DNA of 64,000 nucleotides from Lingula anatina (Eukaryota; Brachiopoda; Lingulata; Lingulida; Lingulidae): NCBI RefSeq assembly GCF_001039355.2, contig NW_019775413.1, positions 788,123 to 852,122 of the forward strand, read 5' to 3'. Shown piece by piece: positions 49,012 to 60,870 of this stretch (position 1 is its first letter; each line of letters starts with the position of its first letter). The notes under the pieces were generated by a model. It saw only the letters and a program-made list of their open reading frames with translations, ran no database searches and was not told where the DNA came from. The position numbers and the translations under genes were made by a program.

Positions 49012-49949
49012 TTAAGCGGCAGTCTGGGAATCAAGCTCACTGAGATCCCTTCTTCTATTATTACAGGTGCATCTGCCATAAACAAACCTGCAAATAAACT
49101 TATCTCAGCATGTAAAGTACTTCGCAAATGTGGTGGTAAAAGATTGACACATACACGGTGAACCTAAATCAGACACTTTACAACCAAACAATATCATAGA
49201 ATAATAATGAAGTGTGTTGTTATGAAAAAAATTCAGTTAAAGATTTGATAACGGATTATTTGCTCGTATCAAGTCACATTTAACATAGCTCAGTGTTACA
49301 ATAATCACTAGTTTTGTGAAAGGAGCTGACGGAACTTACGAAATAGTCGGGTTACAGCTGTTCTTGCACCCGCCATTACATGCACAGCCAAAGATATTGC
49401 AACCCCCTTTGCCACAGTAAGGCCAAGACTGAAGTAAATTGAATTTTTTGGTATTTATTGCGCCCTCTTTTTTCGTTTATTTCTGCAATTCATATTCATC
49501 GCAAAATTTGATATCCTTAAATAAAAAATACAAAAAAATGCTTAAGGTTACGGATAGGATACAAATAAATCTTACCTGGCTGCAGTCCGGACAATAACCA
49601 AAAACCGAGTAGCAACATACTGCTTGGGTATCTTCTATTAACAAAGTAACCAAGAAGACTGAAGCAACATAGATTACAAACACGACATTCATTTTCTTCA
49701 CCTTCGATAAAAAATAAAATAAAACAGAATGTAATAGGCTCAACCACCCCACACCGTGCGCTGTTCATCGCGAATATTTCTATAAAGATTAAACGTATAC
49801 GCGCACAAAAGCAGCTGCAGTAAACGTCCTTAATATACCAATAAACCAAAATACAACATAAAATATACGTCCTGAATTCCACTGCGTCTCTACATTAGAA
49901 TCTCGTTGGTCAAAATTATCAGTCAGCTTTGGTAGCCTTGTCTCACCAT
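49012..49949 (-). CDS. Diedel-like secreted 12-Cys peptide (copy J)
   Basis: The first-exon ATG is at 49949-49947, at a GTGAGA donor. Exon 1 is 49701-49576 (also with an internal ATG after AAG AAA). Exon 2 is 49428-49340 and exon 3 starts at 49087 with TAA at 49014-49012. About 97 residues. The signal peptide ends DTQA, then VCC...CPDC, core YCGKGGCNIFGCACNGGC (Asn replaces the usual Glu), tail RCTCNNRRRD. The 3'-UTR exon begins at 48560. No AATAAA at the usual place. It is sister to copy F by sequence and flanks. Confidence 0.8.
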
Positions 49950-50342
49950 AATTCCTCGAAAACTTGCTGAGTTAAATATGACAAGCCGGTGAACTGAACC
50001 TGATGGCAAATATATATATGGAACTACCATCATATTTTATGACATCACTGGTATATCGAAGGAGAAAAAGACGGTGGTATGAACACTACGTTAATTCCCA
50101 AAATAATGAATTGTAATATTCTGAAAACAATGGCAATGAAATAAACGTTAAGTCAATAATGCATTGTATAATGATATGTAATGTATATTGCTGATTAAAT
50201 AGGAATAAATTTTATTTGTCAAACCTAATTACGAAGAATTCTTGACTAAAACGAAATCCATATTTTAAACCCATGTCACACAGTTACGCATGCGCATACA
50301 TGTATACCTTTGTATCTTATCTGTTGTTGCCTGACTACACAT

Positions 50343-50902
50343 TGTGGGGATCCCCTTTAAGACTATCCTTTTATAAGATAACCCCAGGGGTTTGGGTACA
50401 ATGGGCTAACAACTTTGTTTAACGCTATCTGTAATACTGCAGCAGAGATTCCCAGGTTCCTTGTCTTAAATCCTGCACACGAAAAAGAATGAAACGACTC
50501 CATGTTGTAACTTCAACAGAATATATTTTGCTACACTAACAGTTACATGATACAAGTATGACCTCTCTCTCCTCCTCTCTCTACATATTCCTTAGTTTTA
50601 AGTTTATAGGTTTTTATGCTAAACTTTATCAGTTTTAACAGTTTAAAAACTGTCCATCACATAACTTAAAAACTGATTGGTTACTTCATACACAAGTCCT
50701 GTCCTTCCTGGTGGTCACCGTTAATAACTCCCTGTAACCAAGACTGCAAGGTGTGAAGTATTACCTGAAGATACTATACAACATGGCTTCCCATCTATGG
50801 ATTTTATGAAACAATGGCTTCCTCTGATTGAATTAATACTACACCTCGTATAAAAGTTTTAAAAGTACTAACTACACTTTTTCTATACTGTGGTTCCTGA
50901 CA
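50343..50902. mobile_element. Solo LTR of a retrotransposon (candidate)
   Basis: 560 bp beginning TGTGGGGATCC and ending CCTGACA, flanked by ACAT at 50339-50342 and 50903-50906. The paralogous sites at about 31790-31805 and 56370-56385 read straight through (GACTACACATAGACCACTTG), which gives the empty site. TG...CA ends, a 4-bp duplication and an internal TATAAAAG fit a solo LTR. No internal gag/pol is present. Confidence 0.7.
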
Positions 50903-50906
50903 ACAT

Positions 50907-53699
50907 GTAGACCACTTGCATCGACGCTGTAAGACTGAAAATCTTTCTTTGCATGATTTTTTAAAAATTTTAGACTGTCTAAGTGAAAATGCCGATTACG
51001 GAGGTTCACTCATCATGTACCTGTTGTGTAGGCTACACGACAAGCCAATTTTGAGCGTTACCGTCTGGCTAAGCATGGAATTTTACTATTTTGATTGACT
51101 TTGATTATAACAATAAAGGTGGGCATCCGAGATTAAAATTACTATGTTGAAAATAACAGATGTCTACTTATGAATAACAGAACAACTTGCGTTCTGCTAA
51201 CGAATCTGTCCTGCGGCTTATATCTATTTCCATTTTATATATCTAACTCTAGGAAAGCTAGGTGACAAGCACGTGCATTGCATACTATACCCCGGATGAT
51301 CTTAGAAGTTGTGAATGGTTAGTTCATTTACAACACAACTATCACTATATTGCCGATATATATTAATAACAGATAAGATACAAAGTATATAGCTTAATGA
51401 CGATGACGCATGTCATGTCAAAGTTGATTTAGGAATAAACCATTTGCTTTTTATTCTATTGTGCATCGCCTTTGTTACATTATTTAACTTTACCCGTTAA
51501 TGCAGGTAGTTGCGTGCTGATTTAACAAAAAATGAATTACAAACATTTGCTATCAGAGACGTGTCACCGTTTGCACCACTGATGATTATCCGAATTTAAG
51601 TCCTTAGGAAATGCCTGTTGCTTTTAAAAAGCTTCGTTGCTATAGTTCAAGCAGTCGTCTCTTCACAAATGGTACCACAAGCATGTTGTTACAAAATGGG
51701 AAAATCTTAAAAGTCATTTTAATGGAACAGTCAAACACTAGTCTAAACCTAGATGGAACCTTTCAAACGTTTTTATAGGGCACAAGGGACCCAATCACCG
51801 ATTTGTCTGACTCCTTCTTCCTATACCAGGGACAACTGGGTTATGTTGCCGGTTGTTTAAAAAGTTACTTTAATACAGAAATGTGCACATAATTGGCAAG
51901 AGAAGTATCTATATACATGGATGATGAAAAATGTAACACACTTACACGCCATGGACAGCTGTCATTTATTCTGCAGAAATCATAAATATATGATGTGTGT
52001 ATCGAATATTGAATTTAAAGCATGAATGTATTTGATGTCCAAATAAAACCGTCGTCTATTGTGGGATGTCAAGACCTTCCTGCAAATCAAGGTGACGATA
52101 TTTTGCCAAACAATCATTTACAACTGTTAGTTTTGGCCGGTGGTTGAAATTCAAGACCAGTTAAATGTTTTGATATTTGATTTTAGTGGCTGTTGATAAA
52201 AGCATTTATCTATAGCGCCAGGCGAATTCAAGAGGCGTTCGTTTTATTTTTCTCCTGTCTGCTATTTTACGAAAAAGCATCATTTTTGAAACAGGTTTTC
52301 CTGTACTTTGCGTTGATATGTAAAAAAATACGTCATTCATTTACGTTGCCAGCATACATTTTGTCGATTTTTTAAGAAATTTGTATCACGCGTTGTGCTT
52401 AATGATGATGATGATGATGATGGTCTTGGGAATACAGCTAGGTATTTTTGGAAATGAGACTACCATTCATATAAACGTGTATGTCCATGTGCATTTGATA
52501 TGTTACTGATGAAATATGATGATAGAAAATATAGATCTATAATGATTCATATATTCATTAGCCCAGGTGTATATTTTTTCTTCGGCACCATTTCAAGCCT
52601 TCGGGGTGTTATTTAGTCAAGGCGAACTGCACTGTAGGATATTTCAACCCTCCAGAGACAGGTTCCATGGGTCTTTCTTGACCCTCGTTAAAATGCATTT
52701 ATCTCGATGTTGAAACGTTATCAACCGTTTTTATAACAAAAGATTGGCCTAATAAAATGTAAGCTATCATATATGTATGGGCATAAGTCTTTGTTTGGCC
52801 AAACTTAATAATGACACGTTATCGAGCTGACCACAATTAGCCTGTGATCCCAACACATCAAAAGATTTAATGAAGCAATATCACTGACACCCACTTCTAA
52901 TCACTGTGAAGAACATTGTAAAATATTTTCTTTGAGAAGAAAGAAAAAGTCACTCTGTGTTGTAGGCACCCTGTGTATTGCTGACTTATGTGTTGACTAT
53001 CTTAAATGACGTGGCGGGGTTGTTTTCTTTATCTGTGCAACACATTCTGTGTGTCGTGTCCGTCAGCTACCGCATATAGCTGTCACGCATAAATGGGTAT
53101 TTAGTGGCTATATTATAATTGGAATGAACTTTTCAAAAGTCGCAAAAGGATTCCAAAAAGCATTGTCATAAACCATAGATAAGTTAATAATGATATATAT
53201 AAAATTCTCTGTTCTTAAAAAAGCAGAAATGCTTTTCTGGGTCTAGGTACATTCACTGAGATTGTCGATGTTTGGAAAAAGTGTTTGCTTTTGATGTGCG
53301 TTTGCAACAGACAGAATTTCAACGGCAATAAATGTATCTCCTTTGTTTGTACAATTTGCCATTATCTAAAAAGCAGGTAGTTACGTGCTGCTTGATGAGA
53401 CAGATGGTACCCAACACTACAATACAAAGACTGCGATAAAACATACATTACCGTGACGATATACGTAAAATTATCTTGCCATACATCTCATCCAAAATTC
53501 GTTTAAACGATACGGTATCTGTATTCGATATGATTGTATGACTGTCTTTTCCGTTTTTGCTGAGTTGTAATGTGAGTGTTCTACAAAGACTGGCAATGAA
53601 CGCTGTGCTAGAAATGGTTGCCACGCAGTCGAACATATTTTCGATAATGCTTTATGTTTTAAAGCCATTTTTATGCTCATGTTTTGGATTATGTCTTCC
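50907..53699. other. Array spacer
   Basis: Flank repeats (about 51740-51960, 52240-52560, 52625-52745, 53045-53110, 53280-53400) and a segment (about 51000-51500) duplicated at 31870-32330 and 56455-56790. No gene is seen; short frames inside are not conserved between the copies. Confidence 0.5.
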
Positions 53700-54110
53700 C
53701 CACAGCCACCAACGACCATTTGGCATTACCGAGGTCAAGGGATGGCAGCTTCAGAGTAAAGTTAAGGGTGTGAGAGGTATGCTAATGCATTTTGCTTCCT
53801 TGGCTATAAACGAGGTGTTTTGCCTTGAAAAGAAGTTGATTGTTCGGGCTGATTGATTGTTTGGTTAGATCTGACTTCCGCCAAACTACAGCTGACGCCA
53901 AGCCAGGACCAACTAACGGTGGTCTTAGAGACAAGATAGATGAATTCAATGAAATAGAATAAGTTTAATCATAGAATAAGGATGGAAACATTAGTGAACA
54001 GCATGCCCCGCCCCCTAGTGCGTCTTTGTAGTGAACATAGGGGGTCACACTTGTAATATATATGACAATTGTACTCTAGTCTCAATAAAGAAGTGTGGAA
54101 TTTTGAAATC
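53700..54110 (+). pseudogene. Tc1-associated relic
   Basis: Carries the same 3' tail as the relics at 40395 and 58575 (GTGAACAGCATGCCCC..., GTACTCTAGTCTCAATAAAG). The transposase core has been deleted. Confidence 0.5.
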
Positions 54111-55020
54111 GATTGAAACTTAATTCCCATGGAGATTTATAATACTTTTGATTCTGAAGAATATGGAGAACGCCTACTGGTTAAACATTTTGCACCTGCA
54201 ATGATATCACTATGCAATGAAAAATGTTCACATTTATAACAAAACCCATCGTTTTGAGCAACGTTATTGAACATTCCTCTCCCCAAAAAATGCTTTAAAT
54301 GTTCAGTATAAATTTGAAAATAAAAGTGCCGAAGCGTGACCTTTGGTTTTAATGACTACACACCAATAGCTTTCATATCTTTATTTCTTGAACGATATAT
54401 ATCCCATAGAATAACTCAAAGCGGAAAAAAATAAGATATAAGAAAAGGAAAAGAAAAGGAAATGATTCAACGTTGTATACTCTCCATTCATGTTTTCTAT
54501 TTCATATCAGGATAGAACTCTATGACATTGATCTTGCCATCTAAATGCTCATCAGTGACATCAGTGGAAGGCCCCTAAGTGGCTTTTAAGAAATTCTTGA
54601 AACCCATCACTGAAAGGAAAAGATTAATATTGTGCACGGCGGGCATTGCTCTACCTTTCAATACTGGACAATAGTGCAAAACGCACCTAACATGGTTTTA
54701 CATAACACTACGACCAATAATTCATTAACCGATGGCTCTGGCTTCACAAAAGGTATGGTTATCACAATGTAAAACATGATTATAGAAAAAAACTTGGGCT
54801 AAGGTTTTGCATACCGAATTTCAATTTTAAAGAATCCAGTTGCTTTATGTTGGGGAATTGTTAATACATATATCAGTAAAAAGTGTTCATATCAAAACCA
54901 TGTTCTTCACTGCTAACGTTTCTCGGACATACCCATGCAAAACTGGACGTAGTAGATAATGACTCCAAATTCTGCATCTTAGTAAATACCTCACCTGTCC
55001 GTAGCTATGTCTCTCATGTC

Positions 55021-55939
55021 TTAAGCGGCAGTTCTGGAATCAGGGCCTTTTAGTTCCCTCCTTCTATCATTACATGTGCAGACTTTACCTGTAAACCTGA
55101 AAAAAATGTATCTCATCATATGAAGTATTTCTCAAAGATAGCGGAAATATATTTACACTTTCACAGTAAACCTAAATCAAAATGGCACTTTAGAACCACA
55201 CGCAACCACAGAAAATTAAAGTGTGTTGTTATCAAAATTGCATTTTAAAATTTGAGAACATTTGCGATGCTCTTATTTTTCATTATTTAACAAAGTTTAG
55301 TTTAATAATCGTCACCAATTTTTTTGTGAAAGGACCTGATGGAACTTACGCATAAGTCGGGTTACAGCTCTCTTTGCACCCACCCTTACATGCACAGCCA
55401 AAGATATTGCAACTCCCTTTGCCACAGTAAAACCACGTCTGAAGTAAATGGAAGCTTTTGGTATTTTCGACCCATCGTTTATTTGTACAATTCATATTCA
55501 CGGCAACATTTGATAGCTTTAATAAAAAATTTGAAAAATAATTAAGATTACTTACAGACTACAAATAAAACCTACCGTGCTGCAGTCCAAGCAATAACCA
55601 TATGTCTTGCGGCAGCATACTGCCTTGGTGTTTTCTATTAACAAAGTAACCAAGCAGGCTGTAGCAACAAAGACTGCAAACACGGGACTCATTTTCCTCA
55701 CCTTTGATACAAAATATAACAAAACGTAGAATATAATCAGCTCAACCAACTCCAAATCGTGTGCTATTTATCACGACTGTTACTATTAGGGTTATTCGTA
55801 GAAAAAAACAGAAGTGGCTGTAGTAAACTTCCTTTTAACAAAAAAAATAACATGAATATGTACTTTCTGAAATTCATTGTACGTCTACATTAGATCTTCG
55901 TTGGTCAAAGTTATCGGTTAGTTTAGATTTTCTCACCAT
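55021..55939 (-). CDS. Diedel-like secreted 12-Cys peptide (copy K)
   Basis: The first-exon ATG is at 55939-55937, at a GTGAGA donor. Exon 1 is 55701-55576 (GTG AGG AAA ATG, internal Met at 55692). Exon 2 is 55438-55350 and exon 3 starts at 55096 with TAA at 55023-55021. About 97 residues. The signal peptide ends NTKA, then VCC...CLDC, core YCGKGSCNIFGCACKGGC (Lys in place of Glu), tail VCTCNDRRRE. The 3'-UTR exon begins at 54609, with AATAAA at 54385-54380. It is most similar to copy G in flanks and C-terminus. Confidence 0.8.
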
Positions 55940-58574
55940 AATTCCCTGGAAACTTGTGCTTTGCTGAGTTAAGAGTAAACCAGCAGAACACAACGGTGAA
56001 CTGTTCTTGATGGCCAATGGATAGATATTGCATCATACTACATGTATGTGTAACTGTATGGAAGTACCATCATATTTTGATGACATCACTGAGTCATCAT
56101 AGAAGAAACAGACAGTGTTATGAACATCTCTTCCCAAAACGATGTATGTCTATATTTTAACAAAATGGCATTAAAGGGTACGTAAAGTCAATTATGCACT
56201 GTATAATGCAATGAAATGTATATTGCTGATTAAATAATATTTGATTTTATTTGTCAAACTTTGTTATAAAGAATGCTTGTCTAAAACGAAATCTAAATTT
56301 TAAACCCATGTCACACAGTTACGCATGCGCATTCATGTACACTTTGTGTCCTATCCATTGTCGTCTGACTACACATAGACCACTTGCATCGACGTCGATG
56401 TAAGACTGAAATCAATATTCCAATTTTTTAAAGTTTTCGACTGTCTAAGTTAAAAAGTCGGTTACGGAGGTTCACTCATCATGTACCTGTTGTGTGCACG
56501 ACAAGATAATTATGAGCGGTACCGTCTGGCTAAACATGGAAGAATTTTTTACCATTCTGAGTGACTCCGGATGTTATAATAAAGGTGAGCGTTCGAGATG
56601 TCAATAACTATATTGAAAAGAACAGATGTCTACTTATGAATAACAGACTTGTGTACTCCTAAGGCAATCTGTCCTTCGGGTTTTATTTATTTTCATTTTA
56701 TGTACATTACATACCATACCCAGGTTAATCCTAGTAGTTGTGAAGGGTTAGTTCATTCACAACACAATGTCACTATATTGTTGATATATGCTCAAAACAA
56801 TGATTTGCTAACAGAGATGTGTCACCGTTTGCGCCACTGATACCTATTCGAATTTAAAGCAATAATAACTCTTCCTTTGAGATTCAAAATTCCGCAAGAA
56901 ATACATTGTAAACAACGCCTGGAAATATATTCTATTGCATTTTCTCACTAAAACGACTGTTATTGTAGTAAAACTAAAATCTGTGCTTGTCACTTGGGCT
57001 TTCGATGCCTGTCTTCACGGTCGACAAGTGCATCCGATGTCAATGACGTTTAGGTGTCACGCGGATTCTCGCGTTCATTCGAGACCAAAAAACATATGGC
57101 GCCAAACGCTAGTGCAGCCGCAGACGTAAGTTGCGAGTTTTTGTACAGTGCGTCGGACAGACTCCTTCTTCCTATACCAGAGACAACTGAGTTATGATGC
57201 TGGTTCTTCAAAAAAGTTATTTTAATACAGGAATGTGTACATAATTGACCAGGGAAATATCTATATACATGGATGGTGAAAATGTAACACTTACACGCCA
57301 TGGACAACTGCATGTCACTATATACGGCACGTATTTGAGAGCCATTACTGTAGAGCTATATCTTCCGTGGTGTTCATAATTTATGATGTTTGTATCAAAT
57401 ATTGAATTAAAAGTATGCATGTATTTGATGTCCAAATAAAATTGTCGTCCTCCAAACCTGCAATATCATTTCTTAGCAAACGATCATTTACAACTGCAAG
57501 ATTTAGCTGGTTGGTGAAATCCACGACCTATTCATTCCACTGCTGATATTTTATTTTAGTTGTTGATGACTGAATTTATCTAGCCTCAAGTTAATCAAGA
57601 GGCATTCATGTTTTTTTAACCTACTATCTACTATTTTACGAAAGAGCATCCTTTTTGGAACAATTTTTCCTCTACTTTGCCTTAATGGGTAAAAATAGGC
57701 CATACATTCAAGTTGTCAGCATACATTTTGTCAATTTTTTAAGAAATTTGTATCACGCGTAGCGCTTAATGATGATGATGATCTTTGGAATACAGCTAGG
57801 TATTTTTTGGAAACGAGTTTGGATCTAAATTCATTGTGCTGATCGATGTTTGGAAAAAGTGTTTGCTTTTGATGTTCGTTTGCTACAGACAGAATGTCAA
57901 CTGCATTAAATGTATCCCCATTGTTTGCACAATTTGCCATTATCTAAAAACGCAGGTATTTACGTGCTGCTTGATTAGACAGTTGGTACCCACGCAAAAC
58001 TGCAATACAAAGACTGTGGTAAAATACACATTACCGTGACGATATACAGCTGTACTTAAAATCCTCTTATCATACATCTCATCCAAAATCCATTTAAGCG
58101 AAGTGGTATCTGTATTGGATTGGATTGTATGGCTGCCTTTACCGTTTTTATTGAGTTGTAATGCGAGTGGTTTACAAAGACTGGCATTGTCAACTGTGCT
58201 GCAGATTTTTGTCACCCCATCAAAAATTTAATTTTCCAATAAGGATATTAGTTTTAAGCTTTTTCTATGTTCATGATTTGGATGATATCTTCCCCACAGC
58301 TATCAATGAGCATTTGGCATTACAAAGGTCAAATACGAGCACAGCTTGGTCAGCGGATGGCAGCCCCAAAGTTAATTAAGGGCGTGAGATTTATGCTAAT
58401 ACATTTTGCTAGCTTTGCTATAAACGAGGTGTTTTACCCTGATAACAAGTTGATTTTTTGGGCTGATTGATTGTTTGATTAGATCTGACCTCCCCCAAAC
58501 TGTAGCTGGCGCTAAGCTAGGACCACAAGACCAGATAGTTGTATTAAATGAAATGGAATACGTTAACTGGTAAT
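55940..58574. other. Array spacer
   Basis: 5' flank of copy K; a partial TTAA-type element start at about 56864 (TTAAAGCAATAATAACTC, no matching end found); flank repeats (about 57160-57310, 57610-57820, 57860-57980, 58130-58520). No gene is supported. Confidence 0.5.
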
Positions 58575-59225
58575 TATCAAATAAAGATGCAGCGCTAGAC
58601 TACCAAGAACGGGAACTTAATCATCGTGCATTGCAACCATGTGTTCTTCTCAGATGAATTCATTTCCTTACTATACCCAAGTGATGTGAATTGTTTTATG
58701 AGAGAACAGATGGTACAAGCAAAAAGATACAGCAAATCGAGCCTGCAGGTGGCTCTGTTCGTGTTTGGTAAGATATTCCTTTGGTGCCAGACAATTGTTT
58801 CTTCTGGAAGAAAGCGTAAACGCTGTGGCGAACAGCGAAATCTTACAAAACCATCTGATCACGTACAATATTTCAGAAAAAAATTGCTTGCAGAAGGGCA
58901 ACTACCCCCATACTGTCCTCTGGATAAGAGGTTTTATAAACGACAACAACATTCTACCCATGGGCCAATCCGCCAAAAGCCCTGAAAGGGACCCAATTGA
59001 ACATCTTCGGGACAAACTGGGGAGTCCCGTATACAGAAGAAAAGCACGCCCAGAAAATTCACAACAGTTGGGACAAACTTTGACTTAAGGATGGGAAAGA
59101 ATCCATTAACAATGGTTAGAAACACTAGTGAACAGCAACCCCCTCCTAGTGGGCTTTTATCGTGAACATAGGGGGTCTCACTTGTAATAGATATAAAAAT
59201 GTACTCCAGTCTCAATAAAGAAATG
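58575..59225 (+). pseudogene. Best preserved Tc1-type transposase relic
   Basis: Two overlapping frames carry parts of a Tc1-like DDE transposase. VFFSDEF...LLYPSDV lies near 58640-58690, and NNILPMGQSAKSPERDPIEH, then LRDKLGSPVYRRK, lies near 58940-59045; the latter corresponds to the family's N-N-I-x-x-L-x-W-P-A-x-S-P-D-L-N-P-I-E-H-x-W box. The frameshift between them and the substitution of the catalytic-box residues show it is dead. The tail GTACTCCAGTCTCAATAAAG is shared with the other relics. Confidence 0.8.
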
Positions 59226-60124
59226 AAAGTGGAATTTTGAAATTAATTTTAACATTCCTTGGAGAATTATAACAATTTTGATTTTATAGAAAATGCTGCA
59301 CGTCTAGTGGTTAACATTTTTGTAGCTGCAATGATATCAGTATACAATTGACATTTGTCACAAAGTCACATTCCTCACCTTTATAGTGTGTGTTGAATGT
59401 TTAGCATAAATATGTAAATAAACGTTCTGAATAGTGACGTGTGGTTATAGTCACTACCCAATGTTAACTTTGGCCTATCTTTATTTGATGAACGCTGTAT
59501 TCAACTCAAAGAATAATTCGAAGTAGAAAGAATGACAGATAACAAAACGGAAAGGAAAGGAACGAAAGCAAGGCTGTGAACTATCCGATTATACATGTAT
59601 GTTTCTTTTTTTTAGAATAGAACTCTATGACATCTAAATTCCCATCAGTGACATCAGTGGAAGGTTCCTAAGTGGCTTTTGAGAACATCTTGAAAACAAT
59701 CACTGAAAGGAAAATAATAAACGTATTACACAGCGGGCAATTGTTCAACCTTACGAAAATAAAACGAACCTAGTGTGATGATACATAATTCTACGACCAC
59801 TAATGAATGCAATACCTGTTGAATCTAAAATTGTTGAAGACACCGGTAAGTTAACCATGTTTAAAACGATCTAAGCATTTCAAATACAAATCACATGGAA
59901 ACGGAAGGGCTAAGACTTTACATACATTAGTTTAATTTTAAACAATAAAGTTTCTTAAACTGTGGGGTATATTATTAAATATCAGTAAAGAAGATCACAC
60001 ATCAAAACCATGTTCTACACTGCTAATGTTTCTGTGTCAAATCCACGCAAAAATGATCGTAGGTAGATAATGATTCTTAACATTGGCATCGATGTACACA
60101 CCTCACCTGTCTGCATCTCTGCCT

Positions 60125-60870
60125 TTAATGTCCGGAAGTTTCGGAATCAGGGCCTTTGAGACCCCTTCTTCTATTATTACATGTGCAGGTGCCATATACG
60201 TCCCTGAAAATAAATTTACCTCAGCATAAAGAGCATGTCACAAATATTAAGTGATTTTCAGCCTCCACATATAACCAAAATATGAATGGTGCACAAATGA
60301 TCCAAAAACAGAAATATACATAAGCATGTTGTCATTAAAATTTCACTAAGAGATTTGATACCATGTTCTACATAAGTATTATGTTTTATTTAACATATCT
60401 TTTTTGTGAAAGTAACCAATGGAACTTACGAAAACGTAGGGTTACAGCTCTCCTTGCACCCGCCATTACATGCACATCCAAATATGTTGCAACTCCCTTT
60501 GCCACAGTAAAACCAAGTCTGAAGTAAATGGAAATATAACCCTCTTCCTCATGTCACAAACTCCATCGTCATGAAAATATGTAATTTTTACAAATGTTAT
60601 TTTTTTCATTCAGTCAAATAAATTTTTACATTCTATGCCTGATGAAACTTACTTGTCATTTTAAAATGTCACTTAAAAGTCAAAAAGTGCATTAAAAGAG
60701 TCAAGCAGTTCAACTGCTCTAAAGTAGCAATATCCAAAATGAAACTTTACCCAACTGCAGTCCAGACAATAACCCATATGATAGCTGCCGCAACACACTG
60801 CTTGGGTGTCTACTATCAGCAAGTTTACCAAGCAGACGGAAGCAACAAAGTTTGCAAATACCGCAACCAT
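60125..60870 (-). CDS. Diedel-like secreted 12-Cys peptide (copy L)
   Basis: Exon 1 is 60870-60751 with ATG in the exon, exon 2 is 60518-60430 and exon 3 starts at 60203 with TAA at 60127-60125. The preprotein is 95 residues. The signal peptide ends DTQA, then VCC...CLDC, core YCGKGSCNIFGCACNGGC, tail CTCNNRRRG. The 3'-UTR exon begins at 59702, with AATAAA at 59485-59480. Sister of E1/E2: the same exon-1 start, the same flanks and the same remote 5' exon (61961). It is the last member of the array in this window. Confidence 0.82.

Noticed and set aside
58626-58985. 119-codon frame as an independent gene
   Set aside because: Contains out-of-frame pieces of a Tc1 transposase; the second half is in another frame.
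9550-60870. Interpretation of the family as defensins, macins or conotoxin-like peptides
   Set aside because: The cysteine spacing and the NxFGCxCxGGC core do not fit the defensin or macin patterns I know. The core matches Diedel best, although a venom or other effector role cannot be excluded from sequence alone.
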